Shown here: one piece after another, positions 1-10,368 of the stretch
Position numbering within the stretch: the first letter of the stretch is position 1
Layout: every line of letters begins with the position of its first letter
Assembly (NCBI RefSeq): GCF_000241305.1
Contig: NZ_BAEH01000120.1
Coordinates: 1 to 64,000 of the forward strand
Direction: 5' to 3'
DNA from: Gordonia effusa NBRC 100432
GTDB taxonomy: Bacteria; Actinomycetota; Actinomycetes; Mycobacteriales; Mycobacteriaceae
DNA length: 64,000 nucleotides
Notes under the pieces: generated by a model
What the model was told of the DNA's origin: nothing
Databases searched by the model: none
The model's input: only the letters and a program-made list of their open reading frames with translations
Position numbers and translations under genes: made by a program

Positions 1-506
1 CCGACCGTGAACAGGAACTCGAATGCTTTGTTGACCACTAGGTAGGCGAGCACCGCACCGGCTACAAACAGAACTGTCGCGGCGCTCACGAATGTGAACC
101 CGTATCGGCGTTCGTTGCGATGAAGTCCGGGTGTGATGAATTGCCAGAGTTGGTAGAACCAGATGGGGGTAGCGATGACGACGCCCGCGGTCAGTCCGAC
201 CTTGAGTCGCAACATGAACTGATCGAACGGACCGGTGGCGAGAAGTTTACAGCTACCGTCGGCGGTGATACTGGCGCGAGCCGAAGCTGGCAACGAACAG
301 TAGGGTTCGCGCAGAATTTCGCCAAGCGATTCAAGCCCAAAAATAGTATGGGAGTACCAGAAGAAGCCGAAAATCGTTGTCAGCAGGATCGCGATCAGCG
401 AGACGACGATTCGGTGCCGTAGCTCGTAGAGATGGTCGACGAGCGACATCGTCCCGTCGGGGTTGATCCTACTGCGACGCCGACGGGGATCGAGAGGTAT
501 GCGCAC
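1..506 (-). CDS. tatC: Sec-independent translocase subunit TatC (3' end outside window)
   Basis: TatC is the multi-spanning core of the twin-arginine export machine in the cytoplasmic membrane; it binds the RR signal peptide and recruits TatA. Reading leftward from a GTG at 506, the protein begins [18 protein letters not shown] and continues with [15 protein letters not shown], the conserved N-terminal TatC block, then hydrophobic segments ([17 protein letters not shown] and others). About 168 of the expected roughly 300 residues are present and the frame is open to base 1. The GTG is preferred to the internal ATG (MSLVDH) because mycobacterial TatC proteins have a similar basic lead; no clear Shine-Dalgarno settles it. 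It lies 18 bp after tatA, in the usual actinobacterial order. Confidence 0.93.
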   Translation of the reverse strand, partial: MRIPLDPRRRRSRINPDGTMSLVDHLYELRHRIVVSLIAILLTTIFGFFWYSHTIFGLESLGEILREPYCSLPASARASITADGSCKLLATGPFDQFMLRLKVGLTAGVVIATPIWFYQLWQFITPGLHRNERRYGFTFVSAATVLFVAGAVLAYLVVNKAFEFLFTV

Positions 507-524
507 TGGCGGAGAAGCCCGGCG

Positions 525-785
525 TTAAGCCGACTTCTGCACGTCTTCAGGTTTACTGGTGGGCACTGGCGCCGGAGCCGCAACCTCGGAAGCGGAAAGT
601 TCGCGCGGTGCTTCGGTAACCGGAGCATCGGGCTTGCCGTCGTTGGCCATTTCCTTGACTTCGGATTTAAAGATGCGCAGTGATCGTCCCAGGCCGCGCG
701 CGGCATCCGGCAGTTTCTTCGAGCCAAAGAGGATAACGAAGGCCAGCACGACCAGGATGATGTGCCACGGCTGAATGGCGCCCAT
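525..785 (-). CDS. tatA: Sec-independent translocase subunit TatA
   Basis: This 86-residue protein forms the oligomeric pore-like component of the Tat exporter. It shows the classic layout: a short N-terminal membrane helix ([18 protein letters not shown]), then a hinge and amphipathic helix ([25 protein letters not shown]), then an acidic, proline/alanine-rich tail. The FG hinge motif is present. It stands between pafC (63 bp upstream) and tatC (18 bp downstream) on the same strand, the order also found in mycobacteria. Confidence 0.95.
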   Translation of the reverse strand: MGAIQPWHIILVVLAFVILFGSKKLPDAARGLGRSLRIFKSEVKEMANDGKPDAPVTEAPRELSASEVAAPAPVPTSKPEDVQKSA

Positions 786-820
786 GAGTACAACCCTTTC
801 GAATGAGACTGTTGCCTATG

Positions 821-839
821 CTACCGGACATCGCGGTAG
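821..839. terminator. Short stem-loop between pafC and tatA
   Basis: CTACCG (821-826) and CGGTAG (834-839) can pair around a 7-nt loop in the 63-bp gap between pafC and tatA. There is no T-run, so it may be a weak attenuator or processing site rather than a terminator. Confidence 0.3.
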
Positions 840-848
840 TTCATGTGG

Positions 849-1811
849 TCAGTTGTAACGTGCCCGCGCCGCCGTTGCCTCTCGCGTGACCTGGTCGATT
901 ACCTGATCTGACGCTCCGCCCGAACCGGTGATCCGAATCTGACCACCGAATCCCAGAATGAACCTGGTCAGCCACTCATCCGAACCGTAACGCAGCGTCG
1001 CGGGTTGTACGCCGTCATCGCGTGCCGGGCCCTGCTGTTCGAGGAGGTAGTACTCAAAGGCCCAGCGCGCGGATGCGTCGACATCGAGTTCGACGCTCGG
1101 CAAGTCGGCGTTCTCGGACATGATGGGCGATGGACGTTCTATCGCCGCGTCGGGAGGTGATTGGGCCGGTTCGTCGAGGATGTGCGCCGCATCGATCCGA
1201 TCGAAGCGGAACAATCTCATTCCAGCGCTGCTCCGGCACCACGCCGACAAATACGTGCTCCCGTCGGTCACCTGGACCGTGACCGGGTCGACCACCCGAT
1301 CGCTGATTGAATCACGGCTGGCGGTGTAATACCGGATCGAAAGCGCGCGGGCCTCGTGTACCGCTCGACGGATCGTTTCGTAGATCTCCTTGCGCACCGG
1401 GTCCGCGTCGTCGGCCGCCACCGCTGGCGCTGACTCGGCCCCCACTGCGGCAGCGATCTTCGCGATCGCGCGTTCGACCGCGTCTGGTGCGGTCGCGTGG
1501 GTCTGAGTCAGCGCGCGCAGCGCGGTAAGTAGCACCGTCGCCTCGGTTGAGGTCAATTGAAGTGGGCGGTCGATTCCGGCGCTGAAGTTGACCTGAACAT
1601 GTCCCTCGGAATAGGAAATGTCGATCAGGTCGTCGGGGTACTGGTACTTGCCCGGCAAGCCACACACGAAGAGCTGATCGAGGTCTTTGACCAGTTTATC
1701 CTCGTCAACGTTGAGGTCCTCGGCCGCCTGTTCCAAGGTAATCCCCTGGCGCGCAAGGAAATACGGGATCAGAGTCAGCAGGCGTGTCAGTTGTTCGGAT
1801 TGGGCCGGCAT
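849..1811 (-). CDS. pafC: WYL-domain transcriptional regulator PafC
   Basis: PafC works with PafB as a transcriptional activator of the RecA-independent DNA-damage response in mycobacteria. The protein has an N-terminal winged-helix region (SEQLTRLLTLIPYFLARQGITLEQAAEDLNV) and a WYL domain near residues 140-220 with RLFRFDRIDAAHIL. I start it at the ATG at 1811 (MPAQSEQ), one base after the pafB TGA; a longer frame to 1850 would overlap pafB. Length is then 320 residues, normal for the family. The tight junction indicates translational coupling with pafB. Confidence 0.92.
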   Translation of the reverse strand: MPAQSEQLTRLLTLIPYFLARQGITLEQAAEDLNVDEDKLVKDLDQLFVCGLPGKYQYPDDLIDISYSEGHVQVNFSAGIDRPLQLTSTEATVLLTALRALTQTHATAPDAVERAIAKIAAAVGAESAPAVAADDADPVRKEIYETIRRAVHEARALSIRYYTASRDSISDRVVDPVTVQVTDGSTYLSAWCRSSAGMRLFRFDRIDAAHILDEPAQSPPDAAIERPSPIMSENADLPSVELDVDASARWAFEYYLLEQQGPARDDGVQPATLRYGSDEWLTRFILGFGGQIRITGSGGASDQVIDQVTREATAARARYN

Positions 1812-1812
1812 C

Positions 1813-2796
1813 TCACGCTCCCGCCGCGATGATCGCGTCGAGCGCACCAATTACCTTGTCACGCAACGATTTCGGTTCGAGAACCACCACATCGCTGCCC
1901 GCGGACAAGACCATTCGGACCAGACCTGATTCGGTGCCGATCGGAACTTCGATTTCGTCACCCGCGGCACCGTCGCGCTGGGCCGGCGTGACCGTAGTCG
2001 CGATCCGTCGCAAGCCGGCCGCCCGGTCGTCGGCGACCCACAGCCGCGCGGTCGCGCCGCCGTCGGCACCCGATGCCGAATCAACCGTGGCGGCAACGGC
2101 GGCAGTCAGATCCAGGCCGGCGGGAATCTCGAATGCGCCTGCCTTACCCACGGTGCGCACATCGGTCACTCGCGACAGCCGAAAGACTCGCTGATCATTC
2201 CGGTCGCGGTCGTGGCCGATCACATACCACCGGCCACGGTGGGTCAGCACTCCCCACGGTTCAAGCGTCCGCCTCGATGCCTCGCCCGCGCCCGATGGTC
2301 GATGAGAAAACGTCACCGCCCGGCGGCTCGTGCTGGCATCGATCAAGGTTCGGGTCACCGGTTCTGAGCTGACCCGACGCGGCGAGATCTCAATATCCTC
2401 CGTAACGCGTACGTCGATGCCCGCGCCTTTGAGTTTGAGTACCGCCGACTGCGTCAGCCGCGCGATATCTGGACTGTCCCACACGACAGCGGCCATCGCG
2501 ACCGCGGCGGCCTCATCTTCGGCGAGCACGATCTCCGGCAGCTCGTAGCTTTCGCGATCGATTCGATAGCCTTCGACACCTGCTGCTCGCGGCGCCGTCC
2601 CGGTCAACAGTGGAACACCCATATCGCGCAGTTCGGCCTTGTCCCGCTCGAACATCCGGTTGAACGCCTCGTCGCTCTGCGGTTCGTCGGCATAGCCGAC
2701 GACGTTCTCCCGGATGAACTCGGCGGTCACGAACTGTCTGGCTTCGCGCAGGCAGATGACCAGGTTCAGCAGCCGTTCAGTTCTATTTCGTGCCAC
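1813..2796 (-). CDS. pafB: WYL-domain transcriptional regulator PafB
   Basis: PafB is the partner of PafC. The 327-residue protein begins with a helix-turn-helix region (TERLLNLVICLREARQFVTAEFIRENV) and has the WYL signature PWGVLTHRGRWYVIGHDRDRNDQRVFRLSRV at about residues 180-210, followed by the WCX C-terminal domain. The start is GTG at 2796, 16 bp after pafA. The two WYL proteins probably form a heterodimer that senses a DNA-damage ligand; that is known for the mycobacterial pair and inferred here. Confidence 0.92.
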   Translation of the reverse strand: MARNRTERLLNLVICLREARQFVTAEFIRENVVGYADEPQSDEAFNRMFERDKAELRDMGVPLLTGTAPRAAGVEGYRIDRESYELPEIVLAEDEAAAVAMAAVVWDSPDIARLTQSAVLKLKGAGIDVRVTEDIEISPRRVSSEPVTRTLIDASTSRRAVTFSHRPSGAGEASRRTLEPWGVLTHRGRWYVIGHDRDRNDQRVFRLSRVTDVRTVGKAGAFEIPAGLDLTAAVAATVDSASGADGGATARLWVADDRAAGLRRIATTVTPAQRDGAAGDEIEVPIGTESGLVRMVLSAGSDVVVLEPKSLRDKVIGALDAIIAAGA

Positions 2797-2812
2797 CGCG
2801 ATATCTTATGAC

Positions 2813-4171
2813 TCACATCGATGCGATGAGCCGATCGACGCGCTCATCGACGCTGCGGAACGGATCCTTGCACAGCACTGTCCGCTGGGCTTGATCGTTG
2901 AGTTTCAAATGCACCCAGTCGACCGTGAAATCGCGGCCGGTCTTCTGTGCGGCCGAAATGAAGTCGCCGCGCAATTTTGCCCGAGTGGTCTGCGGCGGCT
3001 CTTCCACCGCGTTCGCGATCGCCTCGTCGGTGGTGGCGCGGGCGACCAAGCCCTTACGCGTCAACACGTCGAACACCCCACGGCCGCGCTTGATGTCGTG
3101 ATACGCCAGGTCGAGTTGGGCGATCTTCGGGTCGGTCAACTCCATCCCGAATTTGTCTTGGTAGCGCTGAAATAGCTTTCGCTTGATGACCCAGTCGATC
3201 TCGGTGTCCACCTTGGAGAAATCGTCGGACTCCACGGCGTCGAGGATGCGTCCCCACAAGTCCACCACGACGGCCATCGACGGGTCGGGATGTCCGCCGG
3301 CGATGTGGTCAACGGCGCGGGCGTGATACTCACGCTGAATGTCGAGCGCGCTGGCCGTTTTGCCGCCGGCTAACCGCACCTGTCGGCGGCCGGTCGGATC
3401 ATGCGAGATTTCCCGGATCGCCCGAATTGGGTTGTCCAGGGCGAAGTCTCGGAAACTCAACCCCGCTTCGATCATCTCCAGGACCAGCGTCGCGGAGCCG
3501 ACCTTGAGTAGCGTCGTCATTTCCGCCATGTTGGAGTCACCGACGATGACATGCAGGCGACGATATTTCTCGGCGTCGGCGTGGGGTTCGTCGCGGGTGT
3601 TGATGATCGGTCGCGATCGTGTCGTCGCCGACGACACGCCTTCCCAAATATGTTCCGCCCGTTGGGATAAGCAGAAATCAGCCGATTTGGGAGTCTGCAG
3701 CACCTTGCCGGCGCCGCAGATCAATTGCCTGGTCACCAGGAAGGGCAGCAGAACGTCGGAGATCCGTGAGAACTCGCCGGCACGGACCACCAGGAAGTTC
3801 TCGTGGCACCCGTAGGAATTCCCGGCAGAGTCGGTGTTGTTCTTGAACAGATAAATGTCGCCGCCGATACCCTCGTCGGCCAACCGAGCCTCCGCATCGA
3901 TGAGCAGATCCTCCAAGACCAGCTCTCCCGCGCGATCGTGATTGATCAACTGGACCAGGCTGTCGCATTCGGCGGTGGCATACTCCGGATGCGATCCGAC
4001 ATCGAGGTAGAGTCGAGCGCCGTTGCGCAAGAACACATTCGACGACCGCCCCCACGACACGACGCGGCGGAACAGATACCGCGCCACCTCGTCCGGGCTA
4101 AGCCGACGGTGGCCGTGAAAAGTGCATGTCACACCGAATTCGGTCTCGATGCCCATGATTCGACGCTGCAC
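2813..4171 (-). CDS. pafA: Pup-protein ligase PafA
   Basis: PafA joins the C-terminal glutamate of Pup to lysines of target proteins at the cost of ATP. It belongs to the glutamine-synthetase-like carboxylate-amine ligase fold. Visible features are GIETEFG at residues 7-13, including the metal-binding Glu9, and [17 protein letters not shown] with the catalytic-base candidate Asp57; both match positions known in characterised PafA. The nucleotide-binding strand [27 protein letters not shown] is shared with Dop, its paralogue at 6219-7721. Length (452) is standard. It starts 8 bp after prcA. Confidence 0.97.
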   Translation of the reverse strand: MQRRIMGIETEFGVTCTFHGHRRLSPDEVARYLFRRVVSWGRSSNVFLRNGARLYLDVGSHPEYATAECDSLVQLINHDRAGELVLEDLLIDAEARLADEGIGGDIYLFKNNTDSAGNSYGCHENFLVVRAGEFSRISDVLLPFLVTRQLICGAGKVLQTPKSADFCLSQRAEHIWEGVSSATTRSRPIINTRDEPHADAEKYRRLHVIVGDSNMAEMTTLLKVGSATLVLEMIEAGLSFRDFALDNPIRAIREISHDPTGRRQVRLAGGKTASALDIQREYHARAVDHIAGGHPDPSMAVVVDLWGRILDAVESDDFSKVDTEIDWVIKRKLFQRYQDKFGMELTDPKIAQLDLAYHDIKRGRGVFDVLTRKGLVARATTDEAIANAVEEPPQTTRAKLRGDFISAAQKTGRDFTVDWVHLKLNDQAQRTVLCKDPFRSVDERVDRLIASM

Positions 4172-4179
4172 GGAAGACC

Positions 4180-4929
4180 TCAGTCCTTCTTGTCGGGGTC
4201 GGCTTCGGGCGCCGCTTCCGGCTCGGGCGCCGGTACCTGGGCCAGCAGGTCGGCAACTTGCTCGTTGCGTAAACGTCTGAAGGCGCGTCGCGGCCGATTG
4301 CGGTCGAGGATCGCGACCTCCACATCGTCGGCGGTGAGGACTCTTGGCTGTTCGCCGACGGCGCCGAGTGCAACCGCGGCAACCGAAACCGCTTGAGCCA
4401 GTGGCAGATCGGCGCTGTAATGCTCCGTCAGGGATTTGTTGATCGCCTCGGTCACGCCACCCATCACCAGAAATCGGGTCTCATCGGCAATCGAACCGTC
4501 GTAGCTGATCCGATAGAGCTGCGACGGAGTGGTCCGCCCCGGCTTGGCCACTTCGGCGACGCACAACTCCACCTCGTATGGCTTGGCTTGCTCGGTGAAT
4601 ACCGATCCCAACGTATTGGCATAGGCGTTCGCCAGCGAGAGTCCACTCACATCGGCGCGGTCGTAGCTATAGCCGCGCAGATCCGCGAGTTGGATACCGG
4701 CCTTACGCAGGCTCTCGAACTCGTTGTATTTGCCTACTGCGGCAAAGCCGATGCGGTCGTAGATCTCACTGATCTTGCGCAGCGTGTTCGACGGATTCTC
4801 CGCCACGAACAGCACACCGTCGGCATAGGTCAACGCCACGACGCTGCGTCCGCGGGCAATCCCCTTGCGCGCCAACTCCGAACGATCCCGCATGATCTGC
4901 TCGGCACTCGCGTAGTACGGAAATGTCAT
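4180..4929 (-). CDS. prcA: Proteasome alpha subunit PrcA
   Basis: PrcA forms the outer heptameric rings of the 20S core particle and gates entry. The N-terminus [23 protein letters not shown] is the typical gate region, followed by the Ntn-hydrolase fold without a catalytic threonine ([22 protein letters not shown]). The C-terminal tail is acidic and low in complexity ([17 protein letters not shown]), as in mycobacterial PrcA. The start codon overlaps the prcB stop by 4 bp, so alpha and beta are translationally coupled. Confidence 0.97.
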   Translation of the reverse strand: MTFPYYASAEQIMRDRSELARKGIARGRSVVALTYADGVLFVAENPSNTLRKISEIYDRIGFAAVGKYNEFESLRKAGIQLADLRGYSYDRADVSGLSLANAYANTLGSVFTEQAKPYEVELCVAEVAKPGRTTPSQLYRISYDGSIADETRFLVMGGVTEAINKSLTEHYSADLPLAQAVSVAAVALGAVGEQPRVLTADDVEVAILDRNRPRRAFRRLRNEQVADLLAQVPAPEPEAAPEADPDKKD

Positions 4930-5783
4930 CGCAGGTCTCCCTCCCCGCGGTGGCTGCCGCGCGGCGCGTGCTGTTCGGTTCGCACCCTGGTGATTTCGGT
5001 AGCAGCCGCCGAGATATCCGATTCGGGCACTTCGGTGGCGCCATCGGCGCTCACGGTGACCGCCGTCGGGAAGATCTGGCGCACAATGTCGGGACCGCCG
5101 GTGGCCGAATCATCGTCCGCCGCGTCATACAGTGCTTCGATCGCGATCGATAGCGCACCGGCCGCGTCGAGGTCGGCCCGGTAGCGCTTCTTCAGCGACG
5201 ATTTCGCGAAGACCGAACCAGAACCAATAGCTGCGTAACCGCCGAATTCCTCATGCCGATCCCCCGCGACGTCGAAGGAAAAGATCCGGCCGGGCGCGCC
5301 GGCCTCGGCATCGGTGTCGAACCCGACGAGCAGCGGAACAGCGGCAAGCCCTTGCATTGCCGCGGCGAGGTTGCCGCGCACCATCGCGGCGAGCCGGCTG
5401 ACTTTGCCGTCGAGGGTCAGCGGAACACCTTCGAGCTTCTCGTAGTGCTCAAGCTCGACGGCGAATAGCCGTACCATCTCGATGGCGATGCCCGCCGTAC
5501 CCGCGATACCCGCCGCCGAGTAGTCGTCGGTGATGTACACCTTGCGCACGTCGCGAGTGGCGATCAGATTGCCCGCAGTGGCCCGGCGGTCACCGGCAAG
5601 CACTACGCCACCGGCATACGAGACCGCCACAATCGTTGTGCCATGCGGTATTTCAGTTGTCGCGGCGCCGGCACCGGTGATAGACGCGAGTCGGGCGGCG
5701 GGCAGTTGATCGGGTGCGTGTACGCGAAGATATTCGGTGAAAGACGAGATGTCAGGTCCGTCCGAGGGTACGCCGGGACTCAC
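4926..5783 (-). CDS. prcB: Proteasome beta subunit PrcB
   Basis: PrcB is the catalytic subunit of the 20S proteasome. It carries a propeptide of about 48 residues ending IPHG, after which the mature protein starts at Thr49 ([21 protein letters not shown]), the expected N-terminal nucleophile. Other family blocks are [32 protein letters not shown] and [15 protein letters not shown]. The start is GTG, overlapping the pup stop (GTGA), so translation follows pup directly. Confidence 0.97.
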   Translation of the reverse strand: MSPGVPSDGPDISSFTEYLRVHAPDQLPAARLASITGAGAATTEIPHGTTIVAVSYAGGVVLAGDRRATAGNLIATRDVRKVYITDDYSAAGIAGTAGIAIEMVRLFAVELEHYEKLEGVPLTLDGKVSRLAAMVRGNLAAAMQGLAAVPLLVGFDTDAEAGAPGRIFSFDVAGDRHEEFGGYAAIGSGSVFAKSSLKKRYRADLDAAGALSIAIEALYDAADDDSATGGPDIVRQIFPTAVTVSADGATEVPESDISAAATEITRVRTEQHAPRGSHRGEGDLR

Positions 5784-5971
5784 TGGCCGCCCTTCTGGAC
5801 ATAGGCCCGCACGAAGTCTTCGGCGTTCTCCTCCAGCACATCGTCGATCTCGTCGAGCAGATCGTCGGTCTCTTCCGCGAGCTTCTCGCGACGTTCCTGA
5901 CCCGCACCACCATCGGGGGTGAGATCGTCGTCATCGCTGCCACCACCGCGGTGAGTCTGTTCCTGCGCCAT
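5780..5971 (-). CDS. pup: Prokaryotic ubiquitin-like protein Pup
   Basis: Pup is the small disordered tag attached to proteins destined for the proteasome. The 63-residue product is acidic and glycine-rich at the N-terminus ([16 protein letters not shown]), has the helical Mpa-binding segment ([21 protein letters not shown]) and ends AYVQKGGQ. Ending in Gln rather than Glu means Dop must deamidate it before ligation. A strong ribosome-binding site (GGAGG) lies just before the ATG. It heads the pup-prcB-prcA-paf operon. Confidence 0.97.
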   Translation of the reverse strand: MAQEQTHRGGGSDDDDLTPDGGAGQERREKLAEETDDLLDEIDDVLEENAEDFVRAYVQKGGQ

Positions 5972-6017
5972 GCCGCCTCCTATCGGTCGGGCCAGCCATG
6001 AAATACCTCAGATGACT

Positions 6018-6031
6018 GGGTAGCACTACCC
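6018..6031. promoter_or_regulatory. Perfect palindrome upstream of pup
   Basis: GGGTAG-CA-CTACCC is a perfect 6-2-6 palindrome 47 bp upstream of the pup start codon, in the likely promoter of the proteasome operon. It has the form of a repressor operator but I do not recognise the regulator. Confidence 0.4.
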
Positions 6032-6113
6032 TACCGGGGTCCGCGCGCAGATGTGTGAGGCTCGCAGCTACCTCGTGCACAAGCCCGATCGAGCCGAGCG
6101 GCCCTGGGCCCCT

Positions 6114-6205
6114 GGCGAAGCCAGCCGTAAAGTCACGGCGAAGCCAGCCGTAAAGTCACGGCGAAGCCAGCCGTAAAGTCACGGCGAAGCCAGCCGTAAA
6201 GTCAC
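6114..6205. repeat. Four tandem copies of a 23-bp repeat (VNTR-like)
   Basis: Four identical 23-bp units lie head to tail at 6114-6136, 6137-6159, 6160-6182 and 6183-6205, and a partial fifth unit (GGCGAAG) begins at 6206. Each unit starts GGCGAAGCCAGC and ends CGTAAAGTCAC. Across unit borders GCCGT-AAAGTC-ACGGC can fold as a 5-bp hairpin. The array fills the dop-pup spacer, just past the dop stop codon. Identical copies suggest recent slippage or expansion, as in mycobacterial MIRU-type loci. Confidence 0.9.
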
Positions 6206-6218
6206 GGCGAAGCTGGCT
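6188..6218 (-). terminator. Possible stem-loop after dop
   Basis: AGCCAGC (6188-6194, in the last repeat unit) pairs with GCTGGCT (6212-6218), which touches the dop stop codon. The stem is 7 bp with a 17-nt loop. Every upstream repeat copy carries the same AGCCAGC arm and could compete for pairing. There is no T-run, so a terminator role is only a guess. Confidence 0.35.
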
Positions 6219-7721
6219 CTATTTGACCGTCAGTTGATCGACGAGTTCGGCCGCACTGTTGACCGAATCGAGTAGCTCACCGACATGCGCGCGACTGCCG
6301 CGCAATGGTTCCAGCGTCGGAATGCGGACGAGTGAGTCGCCGCCGAGGTCGAAGATCACCGAATCCCAGCTCGCCGCTGCGATGTCGGCGCCGAATCGGC
6401 GCAGGCATTCGCCACGGAAATACGCTCGAGTCTGCTCGGGCGGGTTGCTGATGGCGTCGAGGACTTGCGCTTCGGTGACCAGCCTCTTCATGGATCCGCG
6501 GGCGACGAGCCGGTTGTAGAGTCCTTTGTCGAGGCGCACGTCGGAGTATTGCAGGTCGATCAGGTGAAGGCGCGGTGCCGACCAGCTCAGCCCTTCACGC
6601 TGCCGGAATCCCTCGAGTAGCCGTAGCTTTGCCGGCCAATCGAGCAGGTCGGCGCATTCCATCGGATCGCGTTCGAGTTTGTCGAGTACGTCGGCCCAGG
6701 TCGCGAGGACGTGGGCGGCTCGCTCGTCATCGGGGTGTTCCCGATCGTGGAAGCTCTGACAGCGCGCCAGATACTCACGTTGCAGTGCCAGGCCGGTGAG
6801 TTCACGACCGTCGGTGAGTGCGACGGTCGCGGTCAACGTCGGGTCATGGCTGATGGTGTGCACGGCGGTGACCGGCCGGGCCAATTCGAGATCGGAGAAG
6901 TCGTAGCCAGCCTCGATGAGATCGAGGACGAGCGCGGCGGTACCGACTTTGAGGTAGGTCGAGGTCTCGGACAGATTGGCATCGCCGACGATAACGTGCA
7001 GTCGGCGATAGCGGTCAGGATCGGCGTGCGGTTCGTCGCGGGTGTTGATGATGCCGCGTTTGAGCGTCGTCTCCAGCCCGACTTCGACCTCGATATAGTC
7101 GGCGCGCTGACTGAGCTGGAAGCCCGACTCGTCGCCGGATTGGCCGATGCCGACTCGTCCCGAACCGACGACGACCTGTCGCGAGGCGAAGAACGGGATG
7201 AGTCCGGCGATGATCGCCGGAAACGGCGTCTCCCGGCTCATCAAGTAGTTCTCATGAGTGCCGTAGGAGGCGCCCTTACCGTCAATGTTGTTCTTGTACA
7301 ACTGCAGAGCCGGCGCCCCCGGCACACTCGCGACGTGGCGCGCCGCCGCCTCCATTACGCGCTCCCCGGCTTTGTCCCAGATCACCGCGTCGAGTGGGTC
7401 GGTAACCTCGGGTGCCGAATATTCCGGGTGCGCATGATCGACGTAAAGCCGCGCACCGTTGGTGAGGATCATATTCGCGGCGCCGATCTCGTCGGCGTCA
7501 ATGATGGGAGCGGGTCCTGAAGATCGGCCGAGGTCAAATCCGCGGGCGTCGCGCAACGGCGATTCGACTTCGTAATCCCACCGGGTCCGCTTAGCCCGCG
7601 GGACGCCCGCGGCTGCGGCATATGCGAGTACCGCCTGTGTCGACGTCATTATCGGGTTGGCGGTCGGATCCGAAGGAGCGGATATGCCGTATTCGACCTC
7701 GGTGCCGATTATTCGCTGCAT
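6219..7721 (-). CDS. dop: Pup deamidase/depupylase Dop
   Basis: Dop deamidates the Pup C-terminal Gln to Glu and also removes Pup from tagged proteins. It shares the fold of Paf[17 protein letters not shown] at the N-terminus, [18 protein letters not shown] holding the catalytic aspartate, and [28 protein letters not shown] start at the ATG at 7721, which gives 500 residues, the family length; a frame open to 7955 adds 78 residues of non-homologous sequence. It is separated from the pup operon by 247 bp containing a tandem repeat, so it probably has its own terminator and the pup operon its own promoter. Confidence 0.95.
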   Translation of the reverse strand: MQRIIGTEVEYGISAPSDPTANPIMTSTQAVLAYAAAAGVPRAKRTRWDYEVESPLRDARGFDLGRSSGPAPIIDADEIGAANMILTNGARLYVDHAHPEYSAPEVTDPLDAVIWDKAGERVMEAAARHVASVPGAPALQLYKNNIDGKGASYGTHENYLMSRETPFPAIIAGLIPFFASRQVVVGSGRVGIGQSGDESGFQLSQRADYIEVEVGLETTLKRGIINTRDEPHADPDRYRRLHVIVGDANLSETSTYLKVGTAALVLDLIEAGYDFSDLELARPVTAVHTISHDPTLTATVALTDGRELTGLALQREYLARCQSFHDREHPDDERAAHVLATWADVLDKLERDPMECADLLDWPAKLRLLEGFRQREGLSWSAPRLHLIDLQYSDVRLDKGLYNRLVARGSMKRLVTEAQVLDAISNPPEQTRAYFRGECLRRFGADIAAASWDSVIFDLGGDSLVRIPTLEPLRGSRAHVGELLDSVNSAAELVDQLTVK

Positions 7722-7793
7722 GAGGTCGAGGGTAGTGCCCGCCACCACTAACCGCCGCGCCGGGACTCCCCCGCTCCGGTAGCGTCTACCGCT

Positions 7794-10343
7794 GTGAAAG
7801 CCTTCCGCCGGTTCACCGTTCGGGTCCAACTTCCCGCCAACTTGCAACCCCTCACCGAACTCGCCGCCAACTTGAGGTGGTCGTGGCATCGGCCAACACA
7901 GGACCTCTTCGCCGAGATTGATCCGGAAGTCTGGGCGGCACACGGCGATCCGCAACGCGTCCTCGACGAGACGACGCCCGAACGTCTCACCGAGCTGAGC
8001 GACGACGCCGACTTCTCCACGCGAGTGGCGGCGGCCGCCAACGATCTCGCGGAGTACCGCTCAGCCACTGCTTGGTACGGCGAATTGGCGGCACGCCAAC
8101 CCGTACCGGCGTCCATCGCGTATTTCTCGATGGAATTCGGTATCACCGAAGTACTCCCGATCTACTCCGGTGGCCTCGGTATTCTCGCCGGCGATCATCT
8201 CAAGGCGGCCTCCGACCTCGGCTTGCCGCTTATCGGTATCGGCCTGTTCTATCGGTCCGGCTACTTCCGCCAATCGTTGACCGCCGATGGCTGGCAGATA
8301 GAGAACTATCCGATCAACGATCCGCGGGCCCTGCCGTTGACACCACTGTGCGACGGCGACGACCCGGTGTTGATCACTGTCTCGATGCCCGGTGGTCGAC
8401 GTCTCACCGCTCGGGTCTTGGTAGCCAGAGTGGGTCGAATCAGCTTGCTGCTCTTGGACTCTGACCTGCCTGAGAACGATGCCGAACTACGCGGTGTCAC
8501 CGATCGCCTCTACGGCGGCGATCAGGACCACCGCATCAAACAGGAAATCCTGCTCGGCGTCGGGGGTGTCCGGGCGGTCCGCGAATACACTCGCATCACC
8601 GGCACCCCGGCGCCGGAGGTGTTCCACATGAACGAGGGACACGCGGGTTTCCTTGGGCTAGAACGCATCCGGGAGTTGGTCACCGACGCTCAGCTCAGCT
8701 TCACGCAGGCCGAAGCCGCCGTGCGCGCGTCGACGGTGTTCACCACGCACACCCCGGTACCTGCCGGAATCGATCGATTCCCGATGACGATGGTCCGCCA
8801 TTATTTCGATGCGGACGAGAGCGGGTCATCGCGGCTGCTCCCCGACCTGCCGGTAGATGTGATCTGCGAGCTGGGTGACGAAGCCGCACCGGATATTTTC
8901 AACATGGCGCATCTCGGGCTGCGGTTGGGGCAACGCGCCAACGGTGTGTCGAAGTTGCACGGCGAGGTATCGCGGGAGATGTTCGGCGACCTATGGCCTG
9001 GGTTCGATACCACCGAGGTGCCTATTGGATCGATTACCAACGGGGTGCACGGCGACACCTGGCGGTCGCCGCACTGGCCGCAAGACGGCACATTATCCGA
9101 CGCCGAGATTTGGGCGATTCGCAGCGAACTCCGCGATTCGTTAGTGGCCGAGGTCCGCCGGCGGACCTATGCGAGCGGCCGCGCTCGTGGCCACAGCGAT
9201 GCCGAGTTGGCCTGGACGCGTGAGGTTTTCGATTCCCGCGTGCTGACAATCGGATTCGCCCGACGTGCCGCTACCTACAAGCGGTTGACGCTGATGCTGC
9301 GCGACCCCGAGCGGCTGCGCCGCCTACTCACCGATCCGCATCGACCGATTCAACTCGTCGTCGCTGGCAAAGCACATCCCGCTGACGACGGCGGGAAATC
9401 TCTGATCCAGCAGATCGTTCGGTTCACCGACGACCCGGCGTTGCGCGGACGAATCGTCTTCCTCCCCGACTACGACATCGGCATGGCGCGTCATATCTAC
9501 GCTGGATGCGATGTGTGGCTTAACAATCCGGTGCGCCCGATGGAGGCGTGCGGAACGTCGGGGATGAAATCGGCGCTCAACGGCGGGTTGAACCTGTCCA
9601 TTCTCGATGGCTGGTGGGATGAGATGGCCGACGGCCACAATGGCTGGGCGATCCCGTCCGCGGACGAGATCGGCGACGAGCATCGACGCGACGATATCGA
9701 GGCGACGGCACTTTACGAACTCCTCGAGAATACCGTTGTGCCGCTCTACTATTCGTCTGCGTCCGGACAGCTCCGGACTCTCGACGACGATGCGATTCCG
9801 GCCGGTTGGGTCGATATGGTGCGTCACACCATCGACGAACTGGCTCCCCAGGTGTTGGCCGAACGGATGGTCCGCGAGTACACCACGGAGTTGTATTCGC
9901 CTGCGGCGCAATCTTTCCGCGACGCGTGTGTCAACGACTACGCATTGGCACGTGATCTGGCTGACTACCGCGACCGGCTCGCGCTGGCGTGGCCATCGGT
10001 AGCGGTCACCGGCATCGACGAGGATTTGCCGCCGCACTCGTCGGGCGTGGTCGCACCGGGTTCACGGGTTGGGCTGACAGCGCATGTGGCGCTCGGCGGC
10101 CTGGACGCCGGCGAAGTTGCCGTACAAGCCGTCGGCGGAACGGTCGACGCCGCCGGCGAGATCGTCGACCCGATCGTTACGACCTTGTCGGCGACCGGCG
10201 CGACCGATTCGTCTGGCCGTGCGCTATTCACCGGTGGGCTCGACGTCGCGCGGTCCGGGCGCATCGGCTACACCGTGCGAGTGCTCCCCAATCATCGCGG
10301 ATTGGCGGTTACCAGCGAGGCTGGTCTGGTGCGGTACCCGTAA
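7794..10343 (+). CDS. glgP: Alpha-glucan phosphorylase GlgP (maltodextrin-phosphorylase type)
   Basis: This enzyme releases glucose-1-phosphate from the non-reducing ends of glycogen-like alpha-1,4-glucans using pyridoxal phosphate. The 849-residue protein has an N-terminal DUF3417-type domain ([19 protein letters not shown]) found in actinobacterial phosphorylases, then [37 protein letters not shown], and the PLP-lysine block [15 protein letters not shown] around residue 585. The start is GTG at 7794. It is divergent from dop (72 bp between starts), so the two may share a regulatory region, and converges on the FHA-ABC gene. Confidence 0.94.
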   Translation: MKAFRRFTVRVQLPANLQPLTELAANLRWSWHRPTQDLFAEIDPEVWAAHGDPQRVLDETTPERLTELSDDADFSTRVAAAANDLAEYRSATAWYGELAARQPVPASIAYFSMEFGITEVLPIYSGGLGILAGDHLKAASDLGLPLIGIGLFYRSGYFRQSLTADGWQIENYPINDPRALPLTPLCDGDDPVLITVSMPGGRRLTARVLVARVGRISLLLLDSDLPENDAELRGVTDRLYGGDQDHRIKQEILLGVGGVRAVREYTRITGTPAPEVFHMNEGHAGFLGLERIRELVTDAQLSFTQAEAAVRASTVFTTHTPVPAGIDRFPMTMVRHYFDADESGSSRLLPDLPVDVICELGDEAAPDIFNMAHLGLRLGQRANGVSKLHGEVSREMFGDLWPGFDTTEVPIGSITNGVHGDTWRSPHWPQDGTLSDAEIWAIRSELRDSLVAEVRRRTYASGRARGHSDAELAWTREVFDSRVLTIGFARRAATYKRLTLMLRDPERLRRLLTDPHRPIQLVVAGKAHPADDGGKSLIQQIVRFTDDPALRGRIVFLPDYDIGMARHIYAGCDVWLNNPVRPMEACGTSGMKSALNGGLNLSILDGWWDEMADGHNGWAIPSADEIGDEHRRDDIEATALYELLENTVVPLYYSSASGQLRTLDDDAIPAGWVDMVRHTIDELAPQVLAERMVREYTTELYSPAAQSFRDACVNDYALARDLADYRDRLALAWPSVAVTGIDEDLPPHSSGVVAPGSRVGLTAHVALGGLDAGEVAVQAVGGTVDAAGEIVDPIVTTLSATGATDSSGRALFTGGLDVARSGRIGYTVRVLPNHRGLAVTSEAGLVRYP

Positions 10344-10368
10344 GGCGCGGAAGCCGCCACCACAAGCC

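Noticed and set aside
6114..6205. CRISPR array
   Set aside because: The repeats are directly adjacent with no spacers and no cas genes are nearby.
9324..10037. Antisense frame of 237 codons in glgP
   Set aside because: No start context and no homology; opposite-strand shadow of a GC-rich gene.
10344..10368. Nested palindrome between glgP and the ABC gene
   Set aside because: The 25-bp gap is too short and no inverted repeat of that pattern is present.
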